A stretch of DNA of 64,000 nucleotides from Eutrema japonicum (taxonomy: Eukaryota; Streptophyta; Magnoliopsida; Brassicales; Brassicaceae), in the NCBI GenBank assembly GCA_030161315.1, contig BSQW01000014.1, positions 31,556,545-31,620,544 of the forward strand. The letters run 5' to 3'. Of the stretch, positions 1 through 11,308 are shown one piece after another. The translations under genes and the position numbers were made by a program. The notes below the pieces were generated by a model. It had not been told where the DNA came from. It made no database searches and was given only the letters and a program-made list of their open reading frames with translations. Numbering within the stretch: position 1 is the stretch's first letter; every line of letters begins with the position of its first letter.

Positions 1-238
1 TTATTTTGGATTCTAAGAGTTTCATGGAGAAGATCTCGACTCTGTACTTCGATATAGATAAGTTTTCTCATCCTTACTCTTTTAATACAAGTATTTTCAT
101 CATGATATCTATTCATACTTGCTGTGTTTCATTCATCATGAGTGAATAGTTCTTTTGTTAGGTTGAAGGGGATTTCATGGGTGCATAATTGGATATAGAT
201 ATGATGATTGTTTAAAAGAGATATTCATATGGTTAAAT
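1..238 (+). mobile_element. Fragment of a gypsy-type LTR (left flank)
   Basis: AT-rich sequence without a coding frame. The stretch around 120-185 (a TTTCATTC..GAGTGAATAGTTC-like run followed by a G-rich run) resembles the R/U5 part of the gypsy LTRs elsewhere in the window, for example near 28310 and 30580. I read it as part of a plus-strand LTR into which the minus-strand Athila-type element at 239 was inserted. Neither outer end is visible, so the family cannot be fixed. Confidence 0.35.
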
Positions 239-2008
239 TGATAGTATGATTTTTACTAATCAATTACTCAAATACCACTCATGTCATTGTGTTATTTAAG
301 GTATCAATCCAAATGGGTTTAATGTCTCAATCACTAAGAATGCATAGAACTACTTAATTTAAGCAATTCAAAGTTGGTTTTAGTTTCTACTCTAGCAATA
401 TCAATTCAAATTAAACAAAGTAAACAAGATCGAATAAACACTAAACGAGATTGACAAATTTTTAGAAATGCAAATCTAAGGATGAGGTTATGGAATTAGA
501 GCATCCCATTGACTAATCTATGATGTTCAATCACACACATAATGCTAATCCCTAGGTTTAGATTATTAAAATTGACTAATCCTCTCTGAAGGCACTAATC
601 ACGTTGCTAATCACCAAATCAGGAACAAACTCTCATTTGTGATAAGATGATTAGCAAGCCTTAAAATCAACATTCAAATCAACCAATAAACACCTTAAAC
701 AACTACTCTCATCGGTTAAGCATGTTTATCTCTTACTAAGTTCTTTGGGGAATTTCATCAAACACCTTGTGGGTGTGAAATTCCCTAATATCTATATTGA
801 TTCTCTTAAACCCAATCTAGCATTAAGATCCCTTAGCAAGAAAGAAAATCAATAAATCTAGTCCTAAACATCATGAATCAATCATTGGATCACCCTAAAT
901 TAACCCCATCTTTACATCCTAAGAGACTACTCACTAATCATTAAGAACCCAACAAATCCCATGAAGAACATGTTAAATCTCATGGTTAGATGATTAGATG
1001 ATTAAGAAATAAGAGATATATGATAGAATTCAATGAATCAAAGCTTAAATTGCATAAATAAATAGAAGATCTCTCTTAAAAATCCCTTAGAACCCTTAAA
1101 AGGATGTGTTTTTGCCTAAGAACAAGATAGATCAAAGAAAATTAGGTTTACAGAATTTATAATTGTTGCTGGGCGGACCGGATCAACCCGGAACAAACCG
1201 GGTCTTGACCCGATAGGGTCTGGATTTTGCATGCATTGGTGGCCTGTATCGGATGAAGGCAGCGGACACAAGGAGAAGGCTTCGGGCCGATACAGGTTCC
1301 TGGACCAATACCAGATGAAGGCGCACCGGATGGATAGGGGAAGGATGCTTAGCTGGTACAATACGGAAAGAAGGTGCACGCCAGATGAAACAGCCGGCAC
1401 AAGAAAGTAGTCTCTGGGCCGGTACAGGTCCTTAGACCAATACCGGATGAAGGCACACCAGATGGATGGCATGAAGGATTTTAGCCGGCACACGACGGAA
1501 AGAAGGTGCACGCCGGATGAAAGCAGCCGGCACAAGGAAGTATTCTCCGGGCAGGTACATGTCCCTGGACCAATACCAGATGAAGGCACACCGGATGGAT
1601 GGCTAGAAGGATTTTAGCCGTCACAAGATGAGGCGTGAAGAATACCGGCGGGAAGTTAGCCGACAAAAGGGAAGTAGTCCCGTCCGACACACGTCCCTGC
1701 CTCAATACCGGACAGATGGCAAGGATGGACGCCGGCCGGTACAGTGGCCTTGGAATGGTCTTTTCCCTCACTTTTCTTCTCTTGCTCCATTGCTGGGTGT
1801 GCTCCATTTCAAACTCTCCAATTATCTCCAAAAGGCCTCCAAGTACCTAGAAAAAACTCCAATTTGTGCAACACTCACTAGGACATAATGCAAATAACCT
1901 AGACTCAAATTAAAACTATAGTACTAAGGAAAACTATGATTATGCATGAATGTGACTCAAAACACTAAGTAAAATGCATGCTAACAAGAGTAAAATATGA
2001 GAATATCA
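239..2008 (-). repeat. 3' LTR of M1
   Basis: On the minus strand it begins TGATATTCTC directly after the polypurine tract and ends in a TGATA/TATCA-type terminus at 239, giving a 1770-bp LTR. The last part (239-1090) aligns with the matching part of the M2 LTRs at 31440 and 35778, including motifs of the type CTAATCACTTTGCTAATCACC. The five bases outside its left end are TAAAT; no matching copy was found because the other end of the element is missing. Confidence 0.7.
1241..1625 (-). repeat. About 132-bp tandem repeat inside the M1 LTR
   Basis: Two full units start at about 1304 and 1436, with partial units before (from 1241) and after (from 1569). Each unit holds the sequence ACCAATACCRGATGAAGG, a GGATGGAT run and a CCGGCACA run. 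The GC-rich character differs sharply from the AT-rich rest of the LTR. Open frames across it only reflect the repeat and are not genes. Confidence 0.75.
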
Positions 2009-3712
2009 ACTCTCCCAAACTTATTCTCTTGCTTGCCCTCAAGCAAACAAATAAGAACAAGAAGAGAGAGAGGTTTGAAGGTGGGAGCTCAAATCCAAAA
2101 ATATCAACTTAAGAAATCCAAATCAATGGCGGTTCTAAAATGAATTTGAACATTCTCTACTCCAAAAGATTTAGCCATACTCATCACACTATGAATCAAG
2201 CTCAAGGATTAGCCTATGCAAGCATTCTTATCCTCCAATCTTTTGACATTTATTAAACGAAACCATTAATCATTTTTATTCAAATCAAACGAACTCATTT
2301 GGCTAAGGGATATGGCTTTGAAATAAAATAAAATGATCTTAATAAGTGTGGCAATTCCATAGCAAGGATCTCTCAACAAATAATGAACTTTGGCAAAATG
2401 CTAAGGGTAAAAAGCAATTGATGCATACAAGGATAGACTTCCATTCACCCAATGTCCCAAATGATTTCATCCCTATATCTAAGTCCCATGAAGATCACTC
2501 CTAAGCTACCCTTTTCTCAAGGCAATTCGCCTTTCATAAACCACTCTTTCTCATGAATTCTTCTTCGTTTAAGCACTTGGGGAGACTTTCTTCTTCACCT
2601 TTGATCAACAAATGGCTTGGCATATATCTTTTTACTTCTTTTAGCTTAACTTTTGCTTTTCTTCTTTTAGTCTCTTTCTTCATCCTTTGGATGTATTAGC
2701 CATTTTCGGCTTCTTTTCTTCTTTTTGTACCTAGAGACCATCTTTTCTTTCACTTAGAGCTTATACCAAATTTTTTTTGCCAACCATTTCAATCATTAGC
2801 CTTTCTCCGACTTCTTCTCCAAATCCTTTCTTATTTCCACCTTTTCTTTTCATTACAAGCCCAAGACTTTCTCTCTTATTTTCATCCCGCCTCACACTCA
2901 CCATCTATCTAGCCTAACATATGCTTAGCCCGATGATGTGCGAGCTAACTCTACACGAAAGCCTTTCCTTGTCGCTCTAAACCCAACACTTTTTGCTAAG
3001 TTCATTCAAAAAATATAGGCCTCACAATACTCACTAAAGAATTAGGTTTGAAAGAAAGGTAAGTTAAGGGTGAGGATAACCGTCCCAAAGGTGGGGAACG
3101 GCTACTTGAACTAAGAAGAGTGGTGAAAAGGAATAAGATAGCCCAAGTATGTCTATGGTAACCATGAGTCTATTTTTCAATGTATAAATATGATAATTAT
3201 GAGTCAAAATTAAGGGTTCAAATTGCTAGGACTGGATTCAATTCAAACCTTGTTTCAACTAAGACGAAAACACCAATGCATATGATCCAAGTATGGTGCG
3301 TCCTTACTTTCAAGCTTGCTCAAATGCATCTAACGATTAGCTCTTAAGTTGATATTTTTCAAGGACAAATTCATCATTACTCCCAATGCATATGAATGAA
3401 AATCCTATGTGAACTCTAAACTCAATCTTAAACATGTAATACAAATAGATGACTTCTTTTTGTGTTTCAAAATTTTCAAAAAATTTCGATTTTTATGTGT
3501 TTTTCTATGCACTTAAGTGAATGTGTGAGACTAAATATATAAAAATCAAAATAAGAATACATACATAAACAATATGATTAGATACCGGTCCATCCTCCAA
3601 ACTTAAATCACATCGTCTCGGTGTGAAATAAATTCAAGGGAGAAACCAACAAACAAAAATAAAATGCTAGACTCAAAAGAAAGAAAGACTATATACAAGA
3701 TTGTAGTGTTAC
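2009..3712 (-). other. 3' internal region and polypurine tract of M1
   Basis: No gene. On the minus strand the segment ends in a short hairpin (TTGCTTG-AGGG-CAAGCAA, about 2030-2050) and the tract AAGTTTGGGAGAGT abutting the LTR. This is the plus-strand priming site for reverse transcription. The remainder is CT-rich and homologous to 33821-35450 in M2, including a shared CGTCTCGGTGTGAAA block near 3614 and 35355. Confidence 0.7.
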
Positions 3713-4377
3713 CTAGAAACTTTGAGTCGGGGAAGAACCCATGGAAAATGACGGGTTACTAGAGCATGGAGACGGATATCGCATGGCTTTCCTCTTGGCC
3801 GTTTTCTCTTGTTGAACCGATGGACAGTTTGTCCCGTCATGGACTACCATTTCCCCGCCATGTAATGCATTGTCGTAGTTCACATTTCCGTCTTCCCCTT
3901 GGGCCCTAGATGTGGTAGCTCCACCATCCTTCCCTTTTAGCTCTTTGATCGTCTTCCCCATCCTCTTAACCGTCTTCACGAGTTTGCGGATAGTTGATTC
4001 TTGCCACTTGCACTACCGTTGAAGGAGTCTTGTTTGGTTGTGTGCATGGCTAGTGGTAATGTTGGGCATCACTCCATCATATGGATCGAAGTGGTACATC
4101 TCACTTACATATGTAGGCAAGCTAGGGGATGGGTTTGTAGCATTTTCCTTGGATCCATTAAACACCTTGGTAGTGTCAAACTTTCTCGCAGCCTCACCCC
4201 TCTTTACTGTCCTCTTGTGTGATAGGACGATCGCCGGGTCCATGACCGGGTTATAGAGGTTATCCTTGGTGACATAAAAGAAGATGTTCCTGATCTCTTG
4301 AAGACTACTTATAGAGGCATTAGGTAGCAAGACTTGAACCCAATCTCCCTATCGAGCCTAAGGTTGTAAGAAAGCTT
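3713..4377 (-). pseudogene. ATHILA ORF-1, C-terminal part (split by the CACTA insertion)
   Basis: This is the continuation of the reading frame that stops at the CACTA end at 23485. After removing one copy of the CTT target duplication the sequence carries on from the Lys codon at 23485-23487. The coding trace then changes frame near 4330 (a 105-residue stretch reading to 4013) and again near 3979 (an 88-residue Lys/Gly/Ser-rich tail to 3713), so the gene was already decaying or was frameshifted afterwards. The product is the Athila-specific protein encoded downstream of gag-pol; its function is not established, although an envelope-like role has been proposed for the second ORF of such elements. 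Confidence 0.6.
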
Positions 4378-4873
4378 CACTACACAAAAACAGCGTTTTT
4401 CCGACTGATTGTTGCTACTGATTAGGCAGTCGGTAAATTTACCGACTGTTTCGCTACTGATTGCCGACTGATTTGCGACTATTTTCAAAACAGTAGCACA
4501 TCAGTAGGTATTTAGTGACTAAAAATATCAGTCGTTAATGCATAGCAGTTTTACGACTGATTAGTGACCGAATTGTAGTCGGAAACATGCAGTAGCTAAT
4601 CAGTAGTTATTTAGTGACTGATTTGCTACTGAATTCGGTGGGTCGTAGAACAGTAGCAAATCAGTAGCAAAAAGTAGTTGTAAATCACGTTGAATTAATT
4701 TAGCGGTTGGTGTACCTATTTTTATTTGCAGTCGGAATTCAGTCGGGAAACAGTCGGGAAATTGTCTATGTATTTGCCATACGCAAATTTTCTTGTCACA
4801 ATTGTAGAAACACAAAGCAAACAAAGAGTTTATAAACACAAATCAAAGAGAGAATAAGGTTTCTCAACTTAGA
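4378..4873 (+). repeat. CACTA 5' terminal and subterminal repeat region
   Basis: After the inverted repeat, short motifs such as CGACTGATT, CAGTAGCAAATCAGTAG and AGTCGG recur in both orientations every 10-20 bp up to about 4765. In En/Spm elements such motifs are the binding sites of TNPA, which brings the two ends together and affects promoter activity. The transposase promoter must lie in or just after this region; the first ATG is at 4874. Confidence 0.85.
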
Positions 4874-5648
4874 ATGTCGGGAAATTACAATTATGGTAAT
4901 TTCCGGGAGTGGATGTATAATAGGTTCGATGAAGCGACGGGAAATCTCTCCGTAGAGTTCACAGCGGGGGTGGATCAATTCGTGGCATTTGCAAATAGCC
5001 AGCCTCTAGCGCAGAGAAATCGCGGTATGTTTCACTGCCCTTGTCTTGTTTGCGAGAATGAGAAATTTATCCCCGGTACAAGAGTTTTGAGACATTTGTA
5101 TAGTAGAGGATTTATGCCAGATTATTATATTTGGTATAAGCATGGTGAAGAACTGGATATGGATTTAGGAACGAGTTATGTTGATAGGACGCATGTAAGT
5201 GGGACTAGTGATGATGTGGGTAATGTAGTAGAAGATAGATATGTGGATATGGTGAATGATGCGCTTCGTGATAGCGTGAGTTTTGATAACAACTATCATC
5301 AGGATGTTAGTTATCAAAATGTAGAAGAACCGGTACGTAATCATTCAAAAAAATTCTACAACTTGTTAGATGGAGCGAATACTCCATTATACGATGGTTG
5401 TCGTGAAGGTCACTCGCATTTATCTTTAGCTGCTAGAATCCTGCAAAATAAGGCAGATCATAATATGAGTGAAAAGTTAGTGGATTCAGTATGCGGTATC
5501 TTGAAAGATTATTTACCAGAAGGAAACCAGGCACCCAGTTCACATTACGAGACAGACAAATTGATGCGCAATTTGGGGCTCCCATGTCATGCAATTGATG
5601 TTTGCATTAACAATTGTATGATCTTCTGGAAAGATGATGAGCGGTTAG

Positions 5649-6963
5649 TGATATATCATGGTTTTTACCCTATTTAAGCCATGATATAAGTCCTTTTTAT
5701 AGAGTCTTTATAGTATTTTGGAGTCTTTTAGAGTCTTTTACAGGTTTAGGTACGTTTGGAGCATTTTGGAGCATTCTGGAGCATATCGAGATGCAGAGTC
5801 ATGCAGAGACGTCAGAAGTTTGGCATTCGTTTAAGACCTTCCCACCGATGGATTGAGCTCAACTTTGGACACAAGATAGATCAATGAATTAGCTTTCATT
5901 TGGAAGTGGTTTGAAGCCATTCCAACGGTGCGATTGAAAGTTATGCCAGTTTTCGTGAAGACTGTCTAGTCTGTCGAGCAGAGGAGTCGACGCATAGGAT
6001 GAGTATCGACCGATACTACCTAGTATCGATCGATACTGCTCGGGAAAATAGGAAACACGACTTTTTAGAAGCCTAAAGACCCTGCAACTTGGCCCAGAAG
6101 ACTTTAATACTTACCAGAAAGCCCAGAACGTGTTTTTAGTCTATATTTAGGGTTTTCAGCCACCTGTTTAGGCTATGCTTTTATTTTCTGTGTTGGATTT
6201 TACTTTGGTTTTAGAGAGACAAGTCTGAATCTCCCTTCGTCCGAGATCAGATCTCTAAACCCTTCTTTCTATTCTATTGATGATTTATTCAAACATGTTG
6301 ATTGTTTCATTCTCCATGTCTGAGTAGATCCACCTTAGGTTTAGGGTTTTCTCATAAGGGTTTTCTTTGAATGCTAGGTTAAATATCTTTTAGGATTCAC
6401 CATCTGAATTATAGTTCTTCGCTTAGGTTGTGTTCATAGCTTGTTCTAGATTAGCTACCTAGAATATAAATCTTAGGATAATTGATTAGGTACGAGAGTG
6501 CAATTAATTACCTGATAGAACCTAGGTGAGCAAATTGATTATTCGCAAAGAGATTTGGTTTAATTGATTTGTGAACATATCAAACCTGTTGTTAAAGCTG
6601 ATTTAGACTTTAGGATTCGCAAAGAGATTTGGAATTCCTAGGATTTAGATTTAGATAGTTTTCGCAACGAGAGTTGGTTAGCTATATTTTAGTGATTTGA
6701 GTTCAAGAACTGCGCTAAATCTGAATCCTGTTAGTTAGTTAGTCTGCATTCACTGATTTTCTGAGAAAAACCCTGAGCCTATATTTCCCAATTGATTTAC
6801 ATCTCGTTTAATTTCTGCACTGTTTTTAATTACATCTATCTGGCTTAGCGTAATTCGACACTTCATAATTTATTGTGTGATCTCTGTGAGTCTTTGTGGT
6901 TCGACCCCTACACTTACTACAACAACTGCTTTAGTATCTTAGGGTATTAAATTGAGCATATCA
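5649..6963 (+). repeat. 5' LTR of A
   Basis: TGATATATCA...GCATATCA termini. A TATA-like TATATTTA is at 6142-6149, which would place the transcription start near 6175. Two palindromes of the GTATCGATCGATAC type lie at about 6023-6057 in U3. The U3 part differs strongly from that of B although the rest of the LTR is nearly identical. Confidence 0.95.
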
Positions 6964-6967
6964 ATTT

Positions 6968-6985
6968 TGGCGCCGTTGCCGGGGA
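6968..6985 (+). other. Primer-binding site of A (tRNA-Asp)
   Basis: TGGCGCCGTTGCCGGGGA is the perfect complement of the 3' end of plant tRNA-Asp(GTC), four bases after the LTR. This primer is typical of Athila-lineage elements. Confidence 0.93.
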
Positions 6986-7177
6986 CTCAATTTCGCCATT
7001 AGATTTTAGTTTAGAATTTCGACTAAGTTCGTCGGTATCGATCGATACTCACTAGTATCGGTCGATACTCCGGCGACTTCTTTTTTGGTATCGATCGACA
7101 CCACTTGGTATCGATCGATACTCAACGTATTTTTCTGGTTACTTACGTGCTTTGCCTAGTGTTTTCCTTGCAGGTGT

Positions 7178-9925
7178 ATGCCTGTTCGTGAAACCAGGAG
7201 CAACAAGAGCACTCAGCTAGTTGGACTATCACTGGAACAGCTAGCGCTTGTGGAACGCACAAACAGAAAGACCAAGCAAACATCATGGATGAACAACCCA
7301 GTGGTTTTAAGAGCTGATGAAGCTGGAATTCTGAGAGACCAAGAGGGTCATGTGTGTAATGAGAGAGGGCAACGACTTGATGAAGCTGGAAACATCGTTG
7401 TCCTTGCTCCTGTTATTGAGATCGTTGTGCCAGCTGGGCGCGGCAACGTTGGCAATGCTGCAGGTGTTCGAGCTCAGACAATTGGTGAGTACAACAGGCC
7501 AGAGCAGTTTTTCGCCAATCGGTCAGCGATTCGTCCTCCTGCTTATGAGAGGAATGACTTCGAGCTGAAACCTGCTTACTACACTCTAGTAGGACAGCAT
7601 CTCTTCCATGGTCTTCCTCATGAACATCCAATGGACCATGTAGAGAAATTCGAGGACTTGGTCACTAGCATCAAGAGCAATGGAGTGTCCTACGACTATC
7701 TCTTCTTCAAGCTCTTCCCCTACTCTCTGGGTGGAGAAGCTACTTACTGGCTGAGGCAGCTATCTCCTGGATCGCTAACTAATTGGGAGGACACCAAGAG
7801 AGCCTTCCTGATTAACTTCTATGATGACGGGCGATCTGAAGATCTGAGAAATAAGATATCCACTTTTTCTCAAGGACCTACTGAGGCGTTCAAGGCTGCT
7901 TGGACAAGATTCAGATCGTATCAGAGAGATTGTCCACATCATGGATACTCTGATGTGCAGCTGCTGGGTATCTTCTTCAGAGGAGTAGATTGGAGATATC
8001 AGATGGGTCTGGACTCTTCGAGCAATGGTAATTTCAACACCAGATATCCTGAGGATGCTATTGTGTTGATTGAGAACTTTGCATCTAGTAGTAGCACCAA
8101 GAGCGCAGACTTCGAGCGCAAGAAGCTGGCTGGTAACATGGATGGGTCACAGATCGCTGAAGTGAAAGCTCAGCTGGATTCTATGCACAGTCTTCTGCTG
8201 GGAAGGACAACAAAGGCCGTCCACTTTGCTACTGAGAATGAGGTGGAAGATGTTAACTACATAGGTGGTTCTGGTTTTCAGGGTCAGCGATTCGGATACA
8301 ACTCCAATCGAAACTTCACCAACAATGCTCAGCAAGGAGGGTACCAATCCCCACCACCCAAAGCTCCTGAGAGTAAGATTGAGGCTATGCTTGAACACCT
8401 GGTTCAAGGGCAGGAGAAGATGACAGCCACCTTCAATGGTAAGATGGACACCATGTACACCGATTTGAGTGGAAGGATCGAGGCACTAAATACGAGTCAC
8501 AGGATGCTGGAAACTCAAGTAGCTCAGACTGCAGCAAATTCCAAGGGAAAATCGGTTCATGCACACGTCAATGCGATCTCCTCAAGTGCAGAGAATTACG
8601 AAGAGGATTCTGAAATCGCCAGAGCATCGATCGATACCCCCAGGTGTCGATCGATGCCGGTTACAATTCTGAAACGGGACACTTCCAAAACCCGTGTATC
8701 GATCGATACCCCACTGGTATCGGTCGATACCAAGGCAATTTCTGAGGAGACACATGATATTTCGACCAAGGAGCCTCAAGTAGCAGCAGCACGGTTCAGT
8801 ATCGCCCAATTTTGGGAAGACTATGAAACGAAGTGTCAGGCAGCGATAGCTAAGGAACGAGCTGAGAAAAGAGCTCGCAAGCCCAAGAAGGAGAATCCTG
8901 TACCTAAACACCTCAGAGATCCCATCTCTCCAAAGCAGCTGCGTGGCTTTGAGAAGATGGTAAGAAGGATTTCCCCTGATTCAACCTTTGAAGAAGCCCT
9001 AGAATGCCGTCCTCTGCTAAGTCACTTCAAGGATTGCAGAGAAACTGAGGAAGAGATTAAGGCACTCTTCATTAAGGCTAGAGGTCCACCTCCACTGAGA
9101 CAGTTGACCCCAAGGGAGGATCCAGGGAAATTTGTAGTTCCATGCTCTATCTCTGGAGTTGAGTTCAAAGAGTCTCTTGTCGACTCAGGGGCTAGTGTCA
9201 ATGTCATCTCAAGGGCAATTGCAGAGCGGTTAGGAGCTGATATTCGATCACCAGAGGCATCTATCACATTCGCGAACAACTCCACCTCGCTTCCACACGG
9301 TACTATCCATGGTTTGCTGGTCAAAGTAGGAGACTGTCTAGTTCCTACTAATTTTCAGGTTGTAGAGATGGGTGCAATATCTCGTATGCCTATCCTTTTG
9401 GGACGACCGTTCATGGCTACTGCAGGCGCGATCATAGACACACCTAATAAGAGAATCTCTTTCTCTTACATTGACAGAGGGGTCTATTATGGTGTCATTC
9501 CCCCCTAGGAGTGCTCCCACACATGTGTCTAGCATCGAGGTTGTCACAGGAGAGTCGCTAGCGATTGATATTTTGGAAGAGCCTCCTGATGAGCCTACTG
9601 TCGCAGATGTTCCAGGTGAACCGCCCAGCACCCCCAAAGAAGTTGCCAAGAAAACTAAGGCAACAAAGAAGAAGGCCAAGAGCAACAAAGTTGAGAATCC
9701 CCATGTCACTTTGATACCTCAGAAGTGTAATGGAGATTCGATTGAGTACAAGGTCAAATGCAAAGGAGCCTTGAAGCCATTCTCTAAGGCAAGAGTCCTT
9801 CTTACTTCTGAGCTGAAAGAGAAAGGGCAGGAGTTTGTGGACAGCATGCTAAGCAGAACTTTGAAGCTAGTAATGTCAAGTGATGGAGCCTGTTTTGGTG
9901 CAAGCTCTCACTCTTATCCAGCCTG
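7178..9925 (+). pseudogene. Gag-protease protein of A, frameshifted
   Basis: From ATG 7178 the frame runs 776 codons to a stop at 9506-9508; the homologous frame in B continues to 915 codons. The cause is a run of six C in A (9500-9505) where B has five. Order: N-terminal part; retrotransposon gag domain (about residues 130-290, including GLPHEHPMDHVEKFEDL and WLRQLSPGSL); a Ser/Ile/Asp-Thr stretch (about 483-520) that encodes the palindromic DNA motifs; an aspartic protease with catalytic DSG near residue 668; and, after the frameshift, a Lys-rich tail ending at 9925. I see no zinc knuckle. Gag would form the particle and the protease would process it. A may still make a shortened protein that keeps the protease. 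Confidence 0.9.
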
Positions 9926-11294
9926 AAGGGCGTTACAGTCAAGCTATTGACGTTAAACGAGCGCTTGGTGGGAGGCAACCCACTTGTGAGTCTGTTTTTG
10001 ATTCGTTTTTATTTTTATTTTCGTTTGTTTTGAGTCTGTGTCAGGATGAACAAGGAGCAACTCGAAATCGCCTAAGCATCGATCGATACCCCTATGGTAT
10101 CGATCGACACCAATCGCGGATGAAAATTCACAAAGTCGATCTAAGCATGGTATCGATCGATACCATGCCGTGTGTCGATCGACACCGACTGTTCCAGAAC
10201 GGTAATTTCTTGTTTCTCTTCGTTCTATCCTTTTTCTTTGTTTCTTTCACTGACTCTAGGCTAGATAACACTGAGGACAGTGTTGTTCAAGTCTGGGGGA
10301 GGTGTCTGCTGACATTGTTTTCGTTTTTCTTAGAGTCAGTCGTTTTATCGAGTCAAAACTGTTTTATTGAGTCAAAATTTGTTGGAGATGATGATCCTGT
10401 GCTTGAACCTATTGATTTGATTTGATTTTGTTTTTGAGTGCACAGTGTTACAGGATCAGTTCTAGATCGACTAATGAAAAATCCAAAGGCTGACCAGTTG
10501 ACTAGAAAACATCCATGTCTCCAGCAGAGTTCTTCTGAAGCCTGAGCCAAATTTTTGCACTTCATCAATGTGGTTAGTGTTCATAGAGCTTGATTCATCA
10601 TTCATATCTGATAAAGGAACCCGTGTGTTTAGAATTATGGTATCTCTCTCCCCTGAAATAAGTTGATAGATTAAGAGCATAAAAGATTGAAATGATTTTC
10701 TTCTGAGTAGAGGGTTAGGAAAATTTCCAGCGATCCCATTATTCTACTTAAGAGGGGATGATCACACAAAGGATTGGAAGCGAGGCTAGGATTTTCCTAT
10801 GATGCCATTATTCGCCTACATCCTTTGATACATAGAGAGGGAAGAACCGGGGATTTGGTGACAAACACCATCAATACTCGCGTCTCCTACCTTGATATGT
10901 ATATGCTAAGCTGAAAAAAAAAAAAAAAAATAAGGATATAATAAGAAATAAGTCTGGAGGAGAGAAATTGATACAAAAAGTGTGAAAAATGGTGGTTCCT
11001 TTGTCAAGATATTGTCTGGTAAAGAGTCTAGAAGGTTCTTAAATATTAGCTGCAGAGATGAAACTGGCGATGAGGGCTTTACTTGAACAATGCTGTGGGA
11101 TTTTGTGTGGAGTCTGGAAAAGCTGCAAATGTCTACGGAGAAGTACATGGTGGTTAGATCGAAAGCTGATCAGGTGACATTTGGGTACTTGGGAAAAGGG
11201 TCTTTTCGATGGTTCAGGAACAGGTGAGTCTCTACGTTTTCAAACCTCTTTTTCTGGTTTAGTCTTCTATTTGCTTGAGGGCAAGCAAAAGGCT
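9926..11294 (+). other. Non-coding 3' internal region of A with conserved hairpins
   Basis: No gene. At 9938-9985 lies a block conserved in the other Athila-like elements here (GACGTTAAAC, then GTGGG-AGGCAA-CCCAC) followed by a GTGAGT that looks like a splice donor. Four palindromes of the ATCGATCGAT type occur at 10077-10187. At 10268-10304 a perfect hairpin AACACTG-AGGA-CAGTGTT precedes AAGTCTGGGGGAGG, an internal polypurine tract. An A-run lies at about 10914-10930. At 11270-11294 a second hairpin precedes the terminal polypurine tract. Confidence 0.75.
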
Positions 11295-11308
11295 AAGTCT
11301 GGGGGAGT
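11295..11308 (+). other. Polypurine tract of A
   Basis: AAGTCTGGGGGAGT lies directly before the 3' LTR and is the plus-strand DNA priming site. It is preceded by the hairpin TTGCTTG-AGGG-CAAGCAA. The same arrangement occurs in B before 61989. Confidence 0.85.

Noticed and set aside
1116..1589. 157-codon minus-strand frame with repeated RCAFI-type residues
   Set aside because: It is a translation of the 132-bp tandem repeat of the M1 LTR.
5641..5677. Natural C-terminal end of the CACTA protein at 5677
   Set aside because: The last nine codons are the start of the A LTR; the true frame resumes at 12629 after the target duplication.
9880..10425. 181-codon frame after gag of A (and its copy in B)
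   Set aside because: It overlaps gag in another frame, differs in length between A and B because of non-coding indels, and shows no family features.
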